DNA of 64,000 bases, taken from assembly GCF_000004825.1 (NCBI RefSeq), contig NW_008805064.1, positions 124,001 to 188,000 on the forward strand. Reading direction: 5' to 3'. Source of the DNA: Heterostelium album PN500. Its lineage: Eukaryota > Evosea > Eumycetozoa > Acytosteliales > Acytosteliaceae. The notes beneath the pieces are model-generated. The model did not search any database, had not been told where the DNA came from, and worked only from the letters and a program-made list of their open reading frames with translations. The translations under genes were made by a program, and so were the position numbers. Below are positions 1 through 11,839 of this stretch, piece after piece (the stretch's first letter is position 1; each line of letters begins with the position of its first letter).

Positions 1-3000
1 GACAAAAGTTCGAACCAGATCGTTCAAATCTACCTTGAAGATGCATTGCACAATCTTACAATCGTCAACACAAGTACATCAACTCCACTCAGATATCAGT
101 CGACTCTTGGTTTCAACTTAGATGGCCAAAACTATACCGATGCCAACGATAATACAAAAGATCCCAGACCACTTTACTATTTACTTTTCCAACAATTGAT
201 TGCAGCAACCAATCAAGCAGCATTACAACCTCTTGTTATTCCAAAGGTTAAAGTTGTAATTCACCTTGAAAATTCCACTGGATACATCAACGATGATCTG
301 TCAGCTCACTTTAACACGAGTTGTCTCGATTCTATCGTTCAAGTATATTCATACCACCTCATTAAATCATTGAATCCATTGTTCACAATAAACTTAGATC
401 AATTAAAGAATTCTGGTAAAAACCAAGGATGGTCAACTTCAACTCAAACAGATGCATTCATTCAATCACTCATTAATGTTTTTTCTACATTATTAAAACA
501 AGTATGTATTAAATTATAATATTATAAATACAATTCCAAAATCAAACAAAATATTAATGAAAATATCTTACATTACAAAATTAATATAAAGCATTCCCAT
601 CTGTTGCAACCAACACTGAAATTTCAATTAATAATTGCACTTTGATTCAAGACATTGAAAAGTTTAACAATTTCGACTCGAACGGAACAAAATCATTTGG
701 ATGGATATCAGCTTATCTTTGGGATTTGATTGATATCACCAATGATGACAACTATCTTGAACTCTCAAAGAAAGGTATTCTAAATGTCGATGGTAACAAT
801 CAAAATTCAATCGAATTGTTTGATTTCATCGGTGTTTTGAAAAGCTACACAACAACTTCCACACCTAATATTTTGGAATTCAACAACAACCTTATTTCAT
901 TCATCGGAACAACCTATCCTGATTCATCAGAAGACAAAGTACAATGGATCAATAGAATCGGAATCTATAACAATATCTTTGATTGTCAGACATGTCGAGT
1001 CGATCCAGCACCAACCAACAATGATCCTTCATCACTCACCGATTATCTACTTTCCAAAGGAATATGTTCATCGAGTTTTGACCAAGTTGGTTTCTCAATC
1101 GATATCCTCGAGAAACTTTTAAGTAACTGGGCAACAACAACCAGCGGTGATTGGTCATCAAACCAAGGTTTATCATTCCTCTTCTCCACTTCATTCCAAA
1201 CAGCATACCAAAACAATATTCTTTTGAGATCATTGCTCCAAAAGATGAATAGTGACCTCTGTTCATTTTCATCGCTTCCATTTATGACACCACTTGGCCT
1301 ACAGATGGCCAACGAACTTTTAAATTCATTACTATCAATTTCAACTGAGAGACGAACCTATAATCTCATCGATACCTATTATATTCCAAATAATATTGAT
1401 ACCACGCAACCTGGAATTGCAATTGTATCATACAACAATAAACTATGTTCAATGGTTTCCGTGACTTTGGATCAATTCAATTTGGGTGATGATGTATTAT
1501 CGAGTTGCAACAGTGGTCCAATTGTTTTCAATATCGATAATCTCTCAGGTCCAACATCAAGCAACACATTAATAACGATTGTTGGAAGAAATCTCGATAC
1601 AACTGGAACTGTAATTAAAGTTGGTGATAAAACTTGTCAAAATCCAACCATTACAAAGTTAGCAAACAACAATCAACAAATGACATGTTCCATTGGACCA
1701 GGATATGGAATACATTCAATCACATACTTTGGAAGTCAGAGTTTATTGGTTCAAGAGATGAACTACCTTGTTAAAACCTATACATTTACCTACAATACAC
1801 CAGTTGTCACATCGATTTCAACCAATGAAGATTTCATTAATACTATTTGAACATCAGTGACAGTCAATGGGCAGAATTTTCATACTACAGAAACATCAAG
1901 CCAACCAACACCATCATATGTCCAACTATTGATCAACAATAAAAAGACAGCTGCAACATTGATTCCAAGTGCCAACGGAATGAATGACAAACTTGTATTC
2001 ACAACCGATGGAACAGGTGTTGATAAAACAGTTATTGTTCAAGTTGGTGACCAAGTTTCAAATCATGATATCACAATCAGTTATAAAGCACCAACAATCA
2101 CTTCAATATCAATAAAAGATCCAGTACCAACGCTTGGTGGTGGAGCACTTGAAGTTGTAGGAACATCATTCGGTTCAGATTCAGATCAATTCGAAATCAA
2201 TATTGGTGATGGATCATGTGAAGATATCGTATTAATCAGTGATACCAAAGCAAGTTGTACAATTCCAAGTGGAAGTGGAAGGTTACTTGTCACAGTTCAG
2301 GTCGATAGTCAACAAACAGAGTTGTCACAAGATTTTGCAATCATTTACAAAGGACCAAATATCCTTCAACTTGTTCATCCAGAATTCAATACGTCTATAT
2401 ATAACGATTTCTGGATTGCCGGTACCGATTTTGGATCTGAAGAAGACATTCCAATGATTTCACTCTATGGATTTGCAGCAGCGGAATGTGAATACGATTT
2501 CGAGAATTGTTACAAATCCAAAGAATACTTTGACACCAATGGTAATTCAATAGATCCACCAACACAACAATATATCGATGGTGCTGAATATGACCCGTAT
2601 ATCGATTTAAGTGATTCATTCAGAACAACAGTTGATTTCTATTGTATCAAGTGTTTGCTTCCACCTGGATTTGGTGACAATATATCTGTTGCCGTTGTGA
2701 ACGATCTTACCTATGGTTGGACATTCCTCGACCATACACTGACATTCCCAAATTCCAAGATTTACTCAATCGAACCACTCAATAGCAGCACCGATGGAAA
2801 CACTACCATTTCGATCACTGGTACAAACTTTGTTCCCAACGAATATATTGTATATTCATATGACAATGATACCGATACCTATGTAGACGATGCACTTTTG
2901 GAAGGACCAATCACATTCTCGAATATCACACTCGACAAGACACTAACTACAAACAACAATTTCACAAATTCGACATTCATCACAACAGTAATTCCAGCAG

Positions 3001-6000
3001 GAATTGGAAAGAATCTCAACATTTCAATATCACTTGGAAATGTTGTTGATATCGACACATTCAACAAAAAATCATTCACTTTTTCATACAATCGTAATTA
3101 TTATCCATTTAATCTCTTTCTTTACAACCTAAAAAATATGATAACTAACTTTACTATTATTCTATTTATTTTTAGCCCCCAATGTAACAAAGAAAATTGT
3201 AAATCAACCAACAAAAGGTGGATTATTTTCAATTGAAGGTTTAGATTTTGTTCCAGAGATTCTTGCCAAATCACAACAAACATTCCCAAATAGTAATGTT
3301 ACAATCGATGGTAAACTATGTACCTCTTTGCTTTGGATCAATTCGACATTGATAAACTGCACTGTTGTCGAAGGTATCGGTGCAAATTTGACACTTGAAG
3401 TATTTGTTGGAAATCAAAGCAGTATTTCAGATGGAAAGAGTTCAATTAAATTATTCTCGTATATTGCACCAAACGTTACATCTGAAGAATTAAGTGGTAC
3501 ATCAAAAGGAAATGTTGAAATTACAATCAAAGGAACAAACTTTGTTCCAGCAAGTGTTGTGACATCAGCGACAAACGACAAGACAAACAATTATATTTCG
3601 ATCAACGGCAATCAATGTTTATCAACAAAATGGGAGAATGATCAAACATCATATTGCACAATTCCACCTGGAATTGGAACTGATTTAAATGTTCTGGTTG
3701 TTGTTGGAAATCAAAAATCACCAAACAATGCAGTATTCTCTTATGATAGTAAGTAATTATAGTTAATTTCATTTAATTTGATTATTTTATTAATTATTAT
3801 TATATCGTATTAATATAGGACCAATTTTAGAAAAAGATTTATATTACTCAGGACCAAATGAAGGTCAATATGAAATTACAATTAAAGGATCAAACTTTGT
3901 ACCATCTGAAATTGCAGATAAAGTTACAAAATCAGAGAGCAATACAATTAAGATCAATGATGTCGAATGTCCATCAATAAGATGGTCAACTTCATCGATT
4001 TGTTATTGTACAATTCCTCAAGGTTCTGGACATAATCTCACAGTCAATGTTACAGTTGGAGGTCAATGGACATCAACAAACGATTATTTCTCATATTATG
4101 ACATTCCTGAAATTTCATCGATTCAACCACTCAGTGATGTCGATGGAACTGAACCAATTACAATCACAGGTAAATTCTTCTATGGTAAAGATCTAAAGGT
4201 TCTCTTTGAAGAAAAAGCACTTGATTCATCCAAGATTCTGTCGATTTCTGAAACCAAGATTATATTCACTTGTCCAAGTGGAGGTGGAACCAAATTTAAA
4301 GTCCAAGTCAAAGCACATTCTCAAGAAAGTGAAACATTTACATACGATGGATATAAAGGTATGAATTTATCTTTCTTTTATTCAAAAGAGTTTTAATAAT
4401 TATTAATATTACTTTAAATATAGCACCTTCGAATTTACAAGTTAGACCATCAAGTGGAAAAACAGATGAGAGTCAACCAATTGATATTTCAGGAAATAAT
4501 CTTGGTTTGTTAGGAGAAAAAGTTAAAGTTACCATTGATGGAAAGAATTGTATCAATCCAGTTGTCTCTTCTTCTTCGTTAGTTACATGCTATACTCCAT
4601 TTGGAAGTGAAGGAACAAAGACATTAACTCTTACTTTCAAAGGACAATCTGGTGACTCTCAATACACTTATGAAGAGGAAGAAGAAAGTAGTGATCACCA
4701 GAGTGATGATGATGAAACCGACGGTGATGATGATCCTTCAGACACTACCGACAGTGGAGAATCGTGGTGGGATAAACTTAAGAATGTCTGGCAAGTGGTT
4801 GTTACAGTTGTGGTCACTGTTGTCGTTGCTGTGGCAGTAGCTATCGAGATGTTAGCTACGGAAGCGGTTGCAGCAACATTTGCACTTGCAGAAATTACAA
4901 TTCAAACAGCAGAAGGATTGACATTTGTTATTGAGAATGTTGCTGCTGAAGTTACAACATTTGTAATTGAAGAACTTGCTCAACCTTTATCAGCTGAACT
5001 TCTTGGTGTTTTAGAAACAACTGAAGTTTTAGTGACAGAGAATGCATTTTTCGCCAATATTAAATTACTTGTCACTCTTTTATTCGTTGGTGGAGGAACC
5101 GCTACAGGTGTTGCTGCTGGATTTACTGGAAAATATGTTGGAATTGGAAAAACCACAACCGATACAACTTATCCATGTAAGTAATTAATTTCAAAAATGT
5201 TCTTCTCTAATTATTAATATATTTACAATGATCGATCATTTTAGATTATTTGAATTTGAATGTATATGTTGATCAAGACATGACTGGTTTACTTGTTGAT
5301 CCATCGATTCAACAGAAATTCTCAGACTTTAAATCCATTTTGATTCAATTGAATATCACTCAAAACGATGGAACTATAAAGACTAGATATTACACTCCAG
5401 AGGTTGGAGGTGTGAATATGCCAGTTGAAGGAGATACTATTCTCACGATTATAACGAAATCATCTCAATTTAGACCAATGATCAACAATATCAAATATAA
5501 ATTCTCTGATTATCCACCGTATACAAAGAATATAGCTGAATCGTTTGGATTGTTAAGATCCGATTACATTAGCGATGAACGTGCAATTTTCTATGACAAT
5601 AATGGTGCAAGATTAACTCTACCAATTGGTGTCTATCAATCAGATTTCCTTTCCAATATTGGTTGGATCAATTCACGAATCAGTTCAATCACAACCATTT
5701 GGAATCTAACAATAAGTGTCTGGACATCCAATTCAGTGACTCAATATTATGGACCTATCACCTATGGTACTCCAATGACATTACCATCCAATATAATCAA
5801 ACTTGAAATATTCTTGAATTGTAAGTAAACTTATTTGAATCTTGATAATTAGACTTTGTAAAACTAATATAGCATATAAAAATATTTTAATTAGCAACTG
5901 TTACCAATGTTAAGAAATTGGAAATTGAATCACCAACAATTGGTACTCAAATTACAATCAATAATGCATACCCAACAATGAAATCACTCAATATCTTCTT

Positions 6001-7398
6001 GGATGGTATGTACATTATATTATTCTTTTTTTATTAAATATTATTCGATATTTTATTAACTTAAACTACAAATATACTTAGACCAACTTGTAAACTGTGT
6101 AATAAATGCAAAGATATTGAAATGTCCGATTTCAGCAGGAATTCAAAACAAAACACTCTCACTTCGTTGGAACAACTATGATGTTTATCAAAAGTATAAT
6201 ATATTCTATACTGGTATGTTTATGATATTATTATTTAAAATATTATTTTATTAACAATAATCACATTTTTCATATAAAATAGCACCAGTAATCACTTCAC
6301 ATATTGAGAATTTAGATATTCAACAAAATGGTCTTCCAAATATTGGATCTTTGATTTTCCACTTGAAAGGTACCAACTTTATTCCAAATAATGTCAATCC
6401 ATTGAATTCTAAAGTTTTGATCTCTGGTGAACCATGTCAATTTACCAAATGGGTTGATGAAAACAATATCATTTGTCTATCATCAATCAATTCATCTGCA
6501 ACTCTCAATAGTTTTATTGAATTAACAATTGGTTCAACAACAAGCAAACCATACACATTTAACTATATTTGTAAGTAGCAATATAATTTTTTAATGATTT
6601 ATACAGTATTTAGTATGACTAATAGATATCTCGTTTTTGAATAATTTAAGCACCAATTTGTGTTGGAGATACAATCAATGGAGAAACCACTCTTGCATCT
6701 GGTACTCATCTCGCACTTAGTCAACCATTTACATCAATTTTTGTAAGTTTAAAATCAAACATCATTCAATTAAAAATTGAACATCCTACTAATATCAAAT
6801 CATATGTTAATTGATAAATAGTCACCATCGAATTGTTATTCAGAAATTAACTATGTAAATTCTTCATTGATTGTAACACAAGTCTCATGGTTTGGAAATC
6901 TTACAACAACACCAGAGAGTCTCACAACCATTGATAATATTACTATTTCATGTAAGAAATACCCATTCATCCATATTCTCATGAACATTAAACAAACTAA
7001 CTACTTATCTCTTTTTTTTTTATTTTACCATATTTATTTCAGCACCAAGTTGTAAATGGAATTTAACATTTGTTGATTCACAATCACAAACACTTAAACT
7101 TGGAAAAGGTCATTACGATGAAGCGTATCTTCAATCGATTGGATGGTCAAATAGAATTGTTTCATTCGATGTGATTGTTGGTTGCAGAGTCACTGTGAGC
7201 AAGACAGCACCAACAAACTCTGCATTCTCGATTTCAACACATTCCAACATCACTCAAGAAACAATGCCAACACAACTCTTGTCTCAAATTACAACGATTG
7301 AGATCTCTGATTGGAATTTGGACAATGTTGATTTTGGTGTAACCACATATACCAACCAATGGATTAACTTTTATGGTATCGATCAATCAAAACTTTAA
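1..7398 (+). CDS. IPT/TIG-repeat protein with beta-gamma-crystallin-like modules, 5' partial, in-frame TGA
   Basis: Visible exons are <1-505, 592-3093, 3176-3748, 3819-4358, 4424-5176, 5245-5820, 5895-6005, 6082-6213, 6283-6570, 6651-6742, 6822-6951 and 7043-7398. They sum to 2186 codons with all phases matching; most introns are phase 1 and fall just before an Ala/Ser-Pro that opens an IPT module. At least eleven IPT/TIG (E-set) units are seen, each carrying a I-x-G-x-N/S-F motif. An acidic stretch and a long Val/Ala-rich hydrophobic block lie at about 4670-5130. Exons after 5245 contain motifs like ERAIFYDNNGARLTLPIGVY and GWINSRISSI, resembling beta-gamma-crystallin/spherulin folds; a second such motif lies near 7110-7170. 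The N-terminal part has a SFGWISAYLWDLID motif of unknown meaning. A TGA at 1848-1850 interrupts exon 2 in frame. The start lies outside the window. Probably a secreted or membrane adhesion-type protein; function unknown. Confidence 0.75.
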
Positions 7399-7507
7399 AA
7401 TGAATAAAATAAAAATATGATTTATTATAAAACTTTAAAATATTTAAAGATATAATTTCAGTACCAATTAAAAATTTCTGATTTTTATTTGTTCTTTTAA
7501 GATTCTT

Positions 7508-7693
7508 TTAATTAACTGCTATGAGTGTGTGAGCACAAGTCTTATCAGCTTCTTCTAAAATTAGAATTTAAATAGTTAATAGATATTCAATTATAAATTT
7601 TAGATAATATAACTTACCTTCAGCCAAGCAAATGGTATTTACTACAACCACGAGTACAAACAATAAAGTATATTTAATAAGATTTCTTGACAT
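7508..7693 (-). CDS. 40-residue secreted peptide, two exons
   Basis: ATG at 7693-7691. Exon 7693-7618, intron 7617-7555 (GTAAGT...TTTTAG), exon 7554-7508 ending in TAA. The predicted product has a strong signal peptide (KYTLLFVLVVVVNTICLAE) followed by only about 16 residues, EEADKTCAHTLIAVN, with a single Cys after the signal region. The spliced frame, the signal sequence and the exon boundary right after the predicted cleavage site argue that this is a real gene although it is too short for ordinary ORF calling. Dictyostelids have many tiny secreted or surface proteins, but I do not recognise this one. The coding part could also be the start of a longer transcript with another splice form. 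It converges with the IPT-repeat gene, whose stop is about 110 bp away. Confidence 0.5.
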
Positions 7694-9502
7694 TTTATCT
7701 TTTAGTTTCTAGGTTTAAAAAGTAATTTAGTTGGAATGTTAAAAACTACAGACTGACCTCAGTATAAATAGGAAAAAAATTAAACAATCAAAATTTATGA
7801 TCATACAATAAAACTGTAATTTGAACCATATGATGAATGTAATAAAAATTAAGCAGTTTAACAATTTTTTTGAAATAGATTAAAAACAAACACAGATTTC
7901 CATTTACAGTTATATCAGTTTTTTGAATAAAAGATGGGTACAGAAAACTGTGGAGTACTCTTTAAAAATTTGTAATTCTTAATAAAAATTTATATTAAAA
8001 CGAGTACTTGTTGTTCTATTTAAATTGAAGTTGTAATCATCCTTCCTTGTTTTGTTTTTATTCAGTACAATGTTTAAAAATATTTTATATGATGAATCAA
8101 AATGAGAACTCGTTCAATTAAAAATAAGGTTTGTATTAATGATAGAATAAGGAAATAGAACCACTCTATGAAAAATTGATAAAATCAGTACCCATAGCTA
8201 GTTTAAATTCCACCACATTAAAAATTGAAATTTTTCGCACATTCAGAATTGTAACAAAAGTATTAAAATTTGTTTTTTTTGATAAAAAGAGCAATGATTA
8301 TTGGTAATAACACTGAAATCGAGTTAATATAATTGGTGTAAAAGGGGCATACTAATGACACTGAAAAACAAACAAAAAATATTTGTGTTATTTCATTTTA
8401 TAGGTTGGGTTTTTTTTTTCACAGCTTTTTTTTGGTATTCTCGCACTATTTTTGAAAAATGCCGTACTGAAGGTCAACTAACCAACCACAAGTACCCCCT
8501 TTGTCCGCCGTACTGAAGGTCAACTAACCATCCACAAGTAATGTACAAAATTTATTTGAGAATGAGTAAACACATTTCCTATCTTCATTTAGTTTGCTCA
8601 ATAAAGAATACAATTCTAAATAATCAAATATTAAAAAAATATAACCAAACCAGGTACCAATTATGAACTTTTTTATTGATTAAGTATTGTAGTGGTTGAA
8701 TAGGACAGAATAGATTCCTTCAGAGAAAGGAGACTACCATCATCATCAGAAAGAAGGGATTTCCCGGTATTACTCTGGAGAATTTCTTTAGATATATTAT
8801 TTATTTAAATCTGTTGCTTTCTAGGTAAAATCTAAGATCACATGAAGGAATTTCAATTTGAAATCCAGAGTGCTTTTTGCAAATCTTATTAGTTATATTT
8901 TTGTTCATTTTATAATGTTAGTAGATTTAAAAATAATAGTATAAACTAATAATATAGAGTAAATGTGGTAATGATAGTGAAAATTTGTTTTTATACATTA
9001 TTTATTCCTTTTGGAGAATTTAATATGAAATCGATTCAAGTAATAATCTCATTTTAACCCAAATATAATTAGTTTTTTGATACACAACAAATCTATATCA
9101 GCCACCAATTTATTTTCTAACCATCTTTAAACTTGGTACTATCATGATACTCACAGTTTTGATATCTTCAAAAACATCTTTGGATATGATGCCCTGGAAT
9201 ACTCATATCTAGTTTCCTATAAGTCTTTAACCTTTTCTATCAGTGATTTAAAGCTTAATTCGATGTTATTAAAATGGGAAGAGAATGATCAATGAAGACA
9301 ATAGAAAGTCTTTTGGTTGAATTTAATTATAGATGATTTTAACATTAATGGTTATGTTTGAGATAATGATTTGATGATTCTTAGGTTAAATTGATTAACT
9401 TTAAACCCTACGTTTTTATTTAATTAAGTGTAGGTAATTAAATAATTCGCAATCTACTATTATTATTTATGTACATATTTTATTGTCAATATTAGATTCA
9501 GA
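7694..9502. other. Intergenic, 1.8 kb, no confident gene
   Basis: AT-rich DNA with many in-frame stops. It holds the 34-bp direct repeat at 8461-8540 and an ATG-less open stretch at 9131-9295 (55 codons including the stop). A locally GC-richer patch lies at 8700-8880. The segment next to 7693 is the presumed promoter of the small secreted-peptide gene. No tRNA or known transposon was seen. Confidence 0.6.
8461..8540. repeat. 34-bp direct repeat, two copies
   Basis: A 34-bp unit beginning GCCGTACTGAAGGTCAACTA occurs at 8461-8494 and 8507-8540, 46 bp apart, with one mismatch (CCAACC versus CCATCC). It is much richer in C and G than its surroundings and lies outside any coding frame I can support. 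It may be a remnant of a regulatory or mobile sequence; no other copy was noticed in the window. Confidence 0.75.
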
Positions 9503-11226
9503 TTAAGATGATCTTAAAAGAAGTTGTTTTCTTTTCAGTTTCTCCAAGTAGAGTTCCAATTCTTTTTTATCTAGCTTTGAGAGTAATGTTTGATAGAATT
9601 CGTCGAGTGCACCAATAGGCTGTTCACTCAGTGTCTTGACCATTTCCACGTGTTCTTTGGTGAGCCATTGCAGACTGTGAGTCGGTTGCAACTGAATGTT
9701 GAGATTGTAATAGAGGTGAATCTCTCCAAAGAACGTTACGTATACGAAGCAGGTGGTAGATTGTCCACCGCGGCACAGTGTGTAGTTGCCGCTGTAGAAT
9801 GCACAGACACGGTCGCCAAACTTGTATTGCACTTGATTGCGGTCTTTGTCGATGACCATCGTCAGTCCGTCCCAGCCGCACGCCACGATGTAGTAGTCGT
9901 CGTCGTCGCGCAACGCCACCGAGTAGAGCGCAATCAGCTGACCACTGGTCATCTCGTCGACCTCCATCTTCCAGACGACACCCTTGCCGACACGCTTCAG
10001 CTTGAGCACGCCATCGAGAGTCGCTATCGCCACGATGCTGGCGCTGTCAGCGCGCTCCTCTGGTTCTTCGACGCCGTCGTCATTGACGATGCGCGCACCC
10101 GACTTTAGCTTGAGCGGTGCACTGATGTTTGTGATGATCTCTGTCTTTCGCTTTCGCATGTGATCGAGTGAGATGAACGTCTCGGTATTGGTGAGCATAT
10201 CCGTAGTGAAGTCAGGCACAACAACCGTTGTTGAACCAGCATTAGCCGAACTGTACGGCGGAGAATAGGAAGAGGACATCGATTGCAGGTTTGTCGGTCG
10301 TTCCTCACTGTACAGCTGTCCTTTCCTATCCAATATAACATAGTTGGTTCCTTCACAAAGTCCAACGATCAGAATATCTTCGCCACCCGCTTCCTTAGCC
10401 ATAACTAAAGAACCTATCTGACCAGGTAATTGCCATTTATTCTTACAAAACAATGTATATTCTTTGTTATTATTACCTTCACTATTGTTATTATTTGTTT
10501 TATTATCATTATGATCATGATTGCTTTGTTGTTCATTGTTATTGTTATTGTTATTATAATTATTATTATTTGATTGATGTTCTGATTCTTGTTGTTGTTG
10601 TTGTTGATTCGATGATAATACTAAACTAAATGAATATAGAGTATGATCGTATGTTCCAATGATCAATTCATTCTTGCCATCATGATCGATATCACCTATC
10701 AGAATAGCAGAGGCATTGGGTGGTAGTCTTTGTGATATCGTAGGTATCAATTCTTTACCACCGATATCATCACTATGTACATTATATATATTACAAACAC
10801 CTTCTGATGAAATAACAACTAAAAGATTCTGTATCATATATATATATAATGTATAAATAAATAGTTTAACGATTATATTCATTGAATCTAACTACATACT
10901 TTATTACAAGATAATAAATCACCAACTGCTATACCAACAATCTAATAAATAAATTTGTATTGTTAAATGTTAATAAATTCTTCGGTATAAATAATTGTAT
11001 TGCTTATGTAATGTTATCCGCGGACTATACATACAGAACCTAAATTATTTGCTACTTTCCAAGGTGATTTCTCGGTACCTTTAAAGATAGTTAGGTTACC
11101 CTCGAGACTACCGACAATCAATTCATTATCAGAATCATTATCGACGTCAGCCAAAGTGATCGCTCTTCTAAATACATTTCCCTTCCACGAGAATACTATT
11201 TTATCAACTAATGATATGTGTCTCAT
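9503..11226 (-). CDS. itfg2: ITFG2, KICSTOR complex subunit
   Basis: Exons 11226-11035, 10941-10900 and 10828-9503 (phase 0 introns) encode 519 residues. The N terminus MRHISLVDKIVFSW and the motif LADVDNDSDNELIVGS closely follow human ITFG2, as do GDIDHDGKNELIIGT, IATLDGVLKL, ACGWDGLTMVIDKDRNQVQY and FVYVTFFGEIHLYY. These are FG-GAP/beta-propeller repeats. ITFG2 forms KICSTOR with KPTN, C12orf66 and SZT2, which recruits GATOR1 to lysosomes and lets amino-acid shortage shut off TORC1. The dictyostelid protein carries a poly-Q/poly-N insertion between propeller blades at about residues 115-165. The tiny 42-bp second exon supplies the conserved GDLLSCNK segment. The 3' half of the last exon is unusually GC-rich for the window. 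Confidence 0.9.
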
Positions 11227-11839
11227 CTCAATAAATAAGTAATCGACAAGAAAAAAATAAATAATAAAAAAAAACGTCGATGGTTAATTAATATTTAAAA
11301 ATATCAATTTTTATTATCATATTTTTTTTGTAAAATTAATAAACAAAATGCAATATTTATTTCATTATTGTTTGTCACTGTCTATGTCAAATGTTTGGAT
11401 CGGGTCCTTTACACATTAAAAGCACTAACCACCAACAATGAACTATAAAAAACAATTCTAGCAGATTATAAATATTTATCCATGGTAAACAAAAATCTCA
11501 ATCTCATACTGAAGTGTGTATTACTATTATTATTAAGTTTAAAAATATTACAATCTTTATTGAACAGATTTGGCGGGCAAGTAATGTTATTCTTTATTAA
11601 TTTTTGTAAATTTTCAAAATTATTGGGCGATGAGAGTGGCCACCACCAAAATTTCATCACGACATTCATTTCTCAAAAAATTATAAAAACAATGTTTTTT
11701 GAATTTGACCCGATCAAAAAATCGAAAGGTTTATTGTAAAATATTAAAAGTAAATATTTAAGTTTTTAATTTTTATTGTTGTTATTGAGGAGAGAAAGAA
11801 AATTATTTTATATATGTAGTTGTATTAATAGAAATAGAT
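11227..11839. other. Intergenic between ITFG2 and helicase-TUTase gene 1
   Basis: Divergent promoter region of about 610 bp. It contains TTTGGCGGG at about 11570-11578, which looks like an E2F-type site but is isolated, and a Pu/Py-poor AT background. A short open frame at 11482-11739 has no codon signature or splice context and is not called. Confidence 0.5.

Noticed and set aside
1780-1880. Intron removing the TGA in the IPT-repeat gene
   Set aside because: Candidate GTTGTC...CAG borders give the wrong phase or a new stop and would remove the start of an IPT module.
8700-8760. Possible minus-strand box C/D element (TGATGATGA and CTGA)
   Set aside because: The boxes are only about 25 nt apart, there is no second D box and no terminal stem.
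11482-11739. 85-codon open frame in the ITFG2/helicase intergenic region
   Set aside because: Low-complexity Leu/Lys/Phe string, no splice context or domain, and an equally long frame exists on the other strand.
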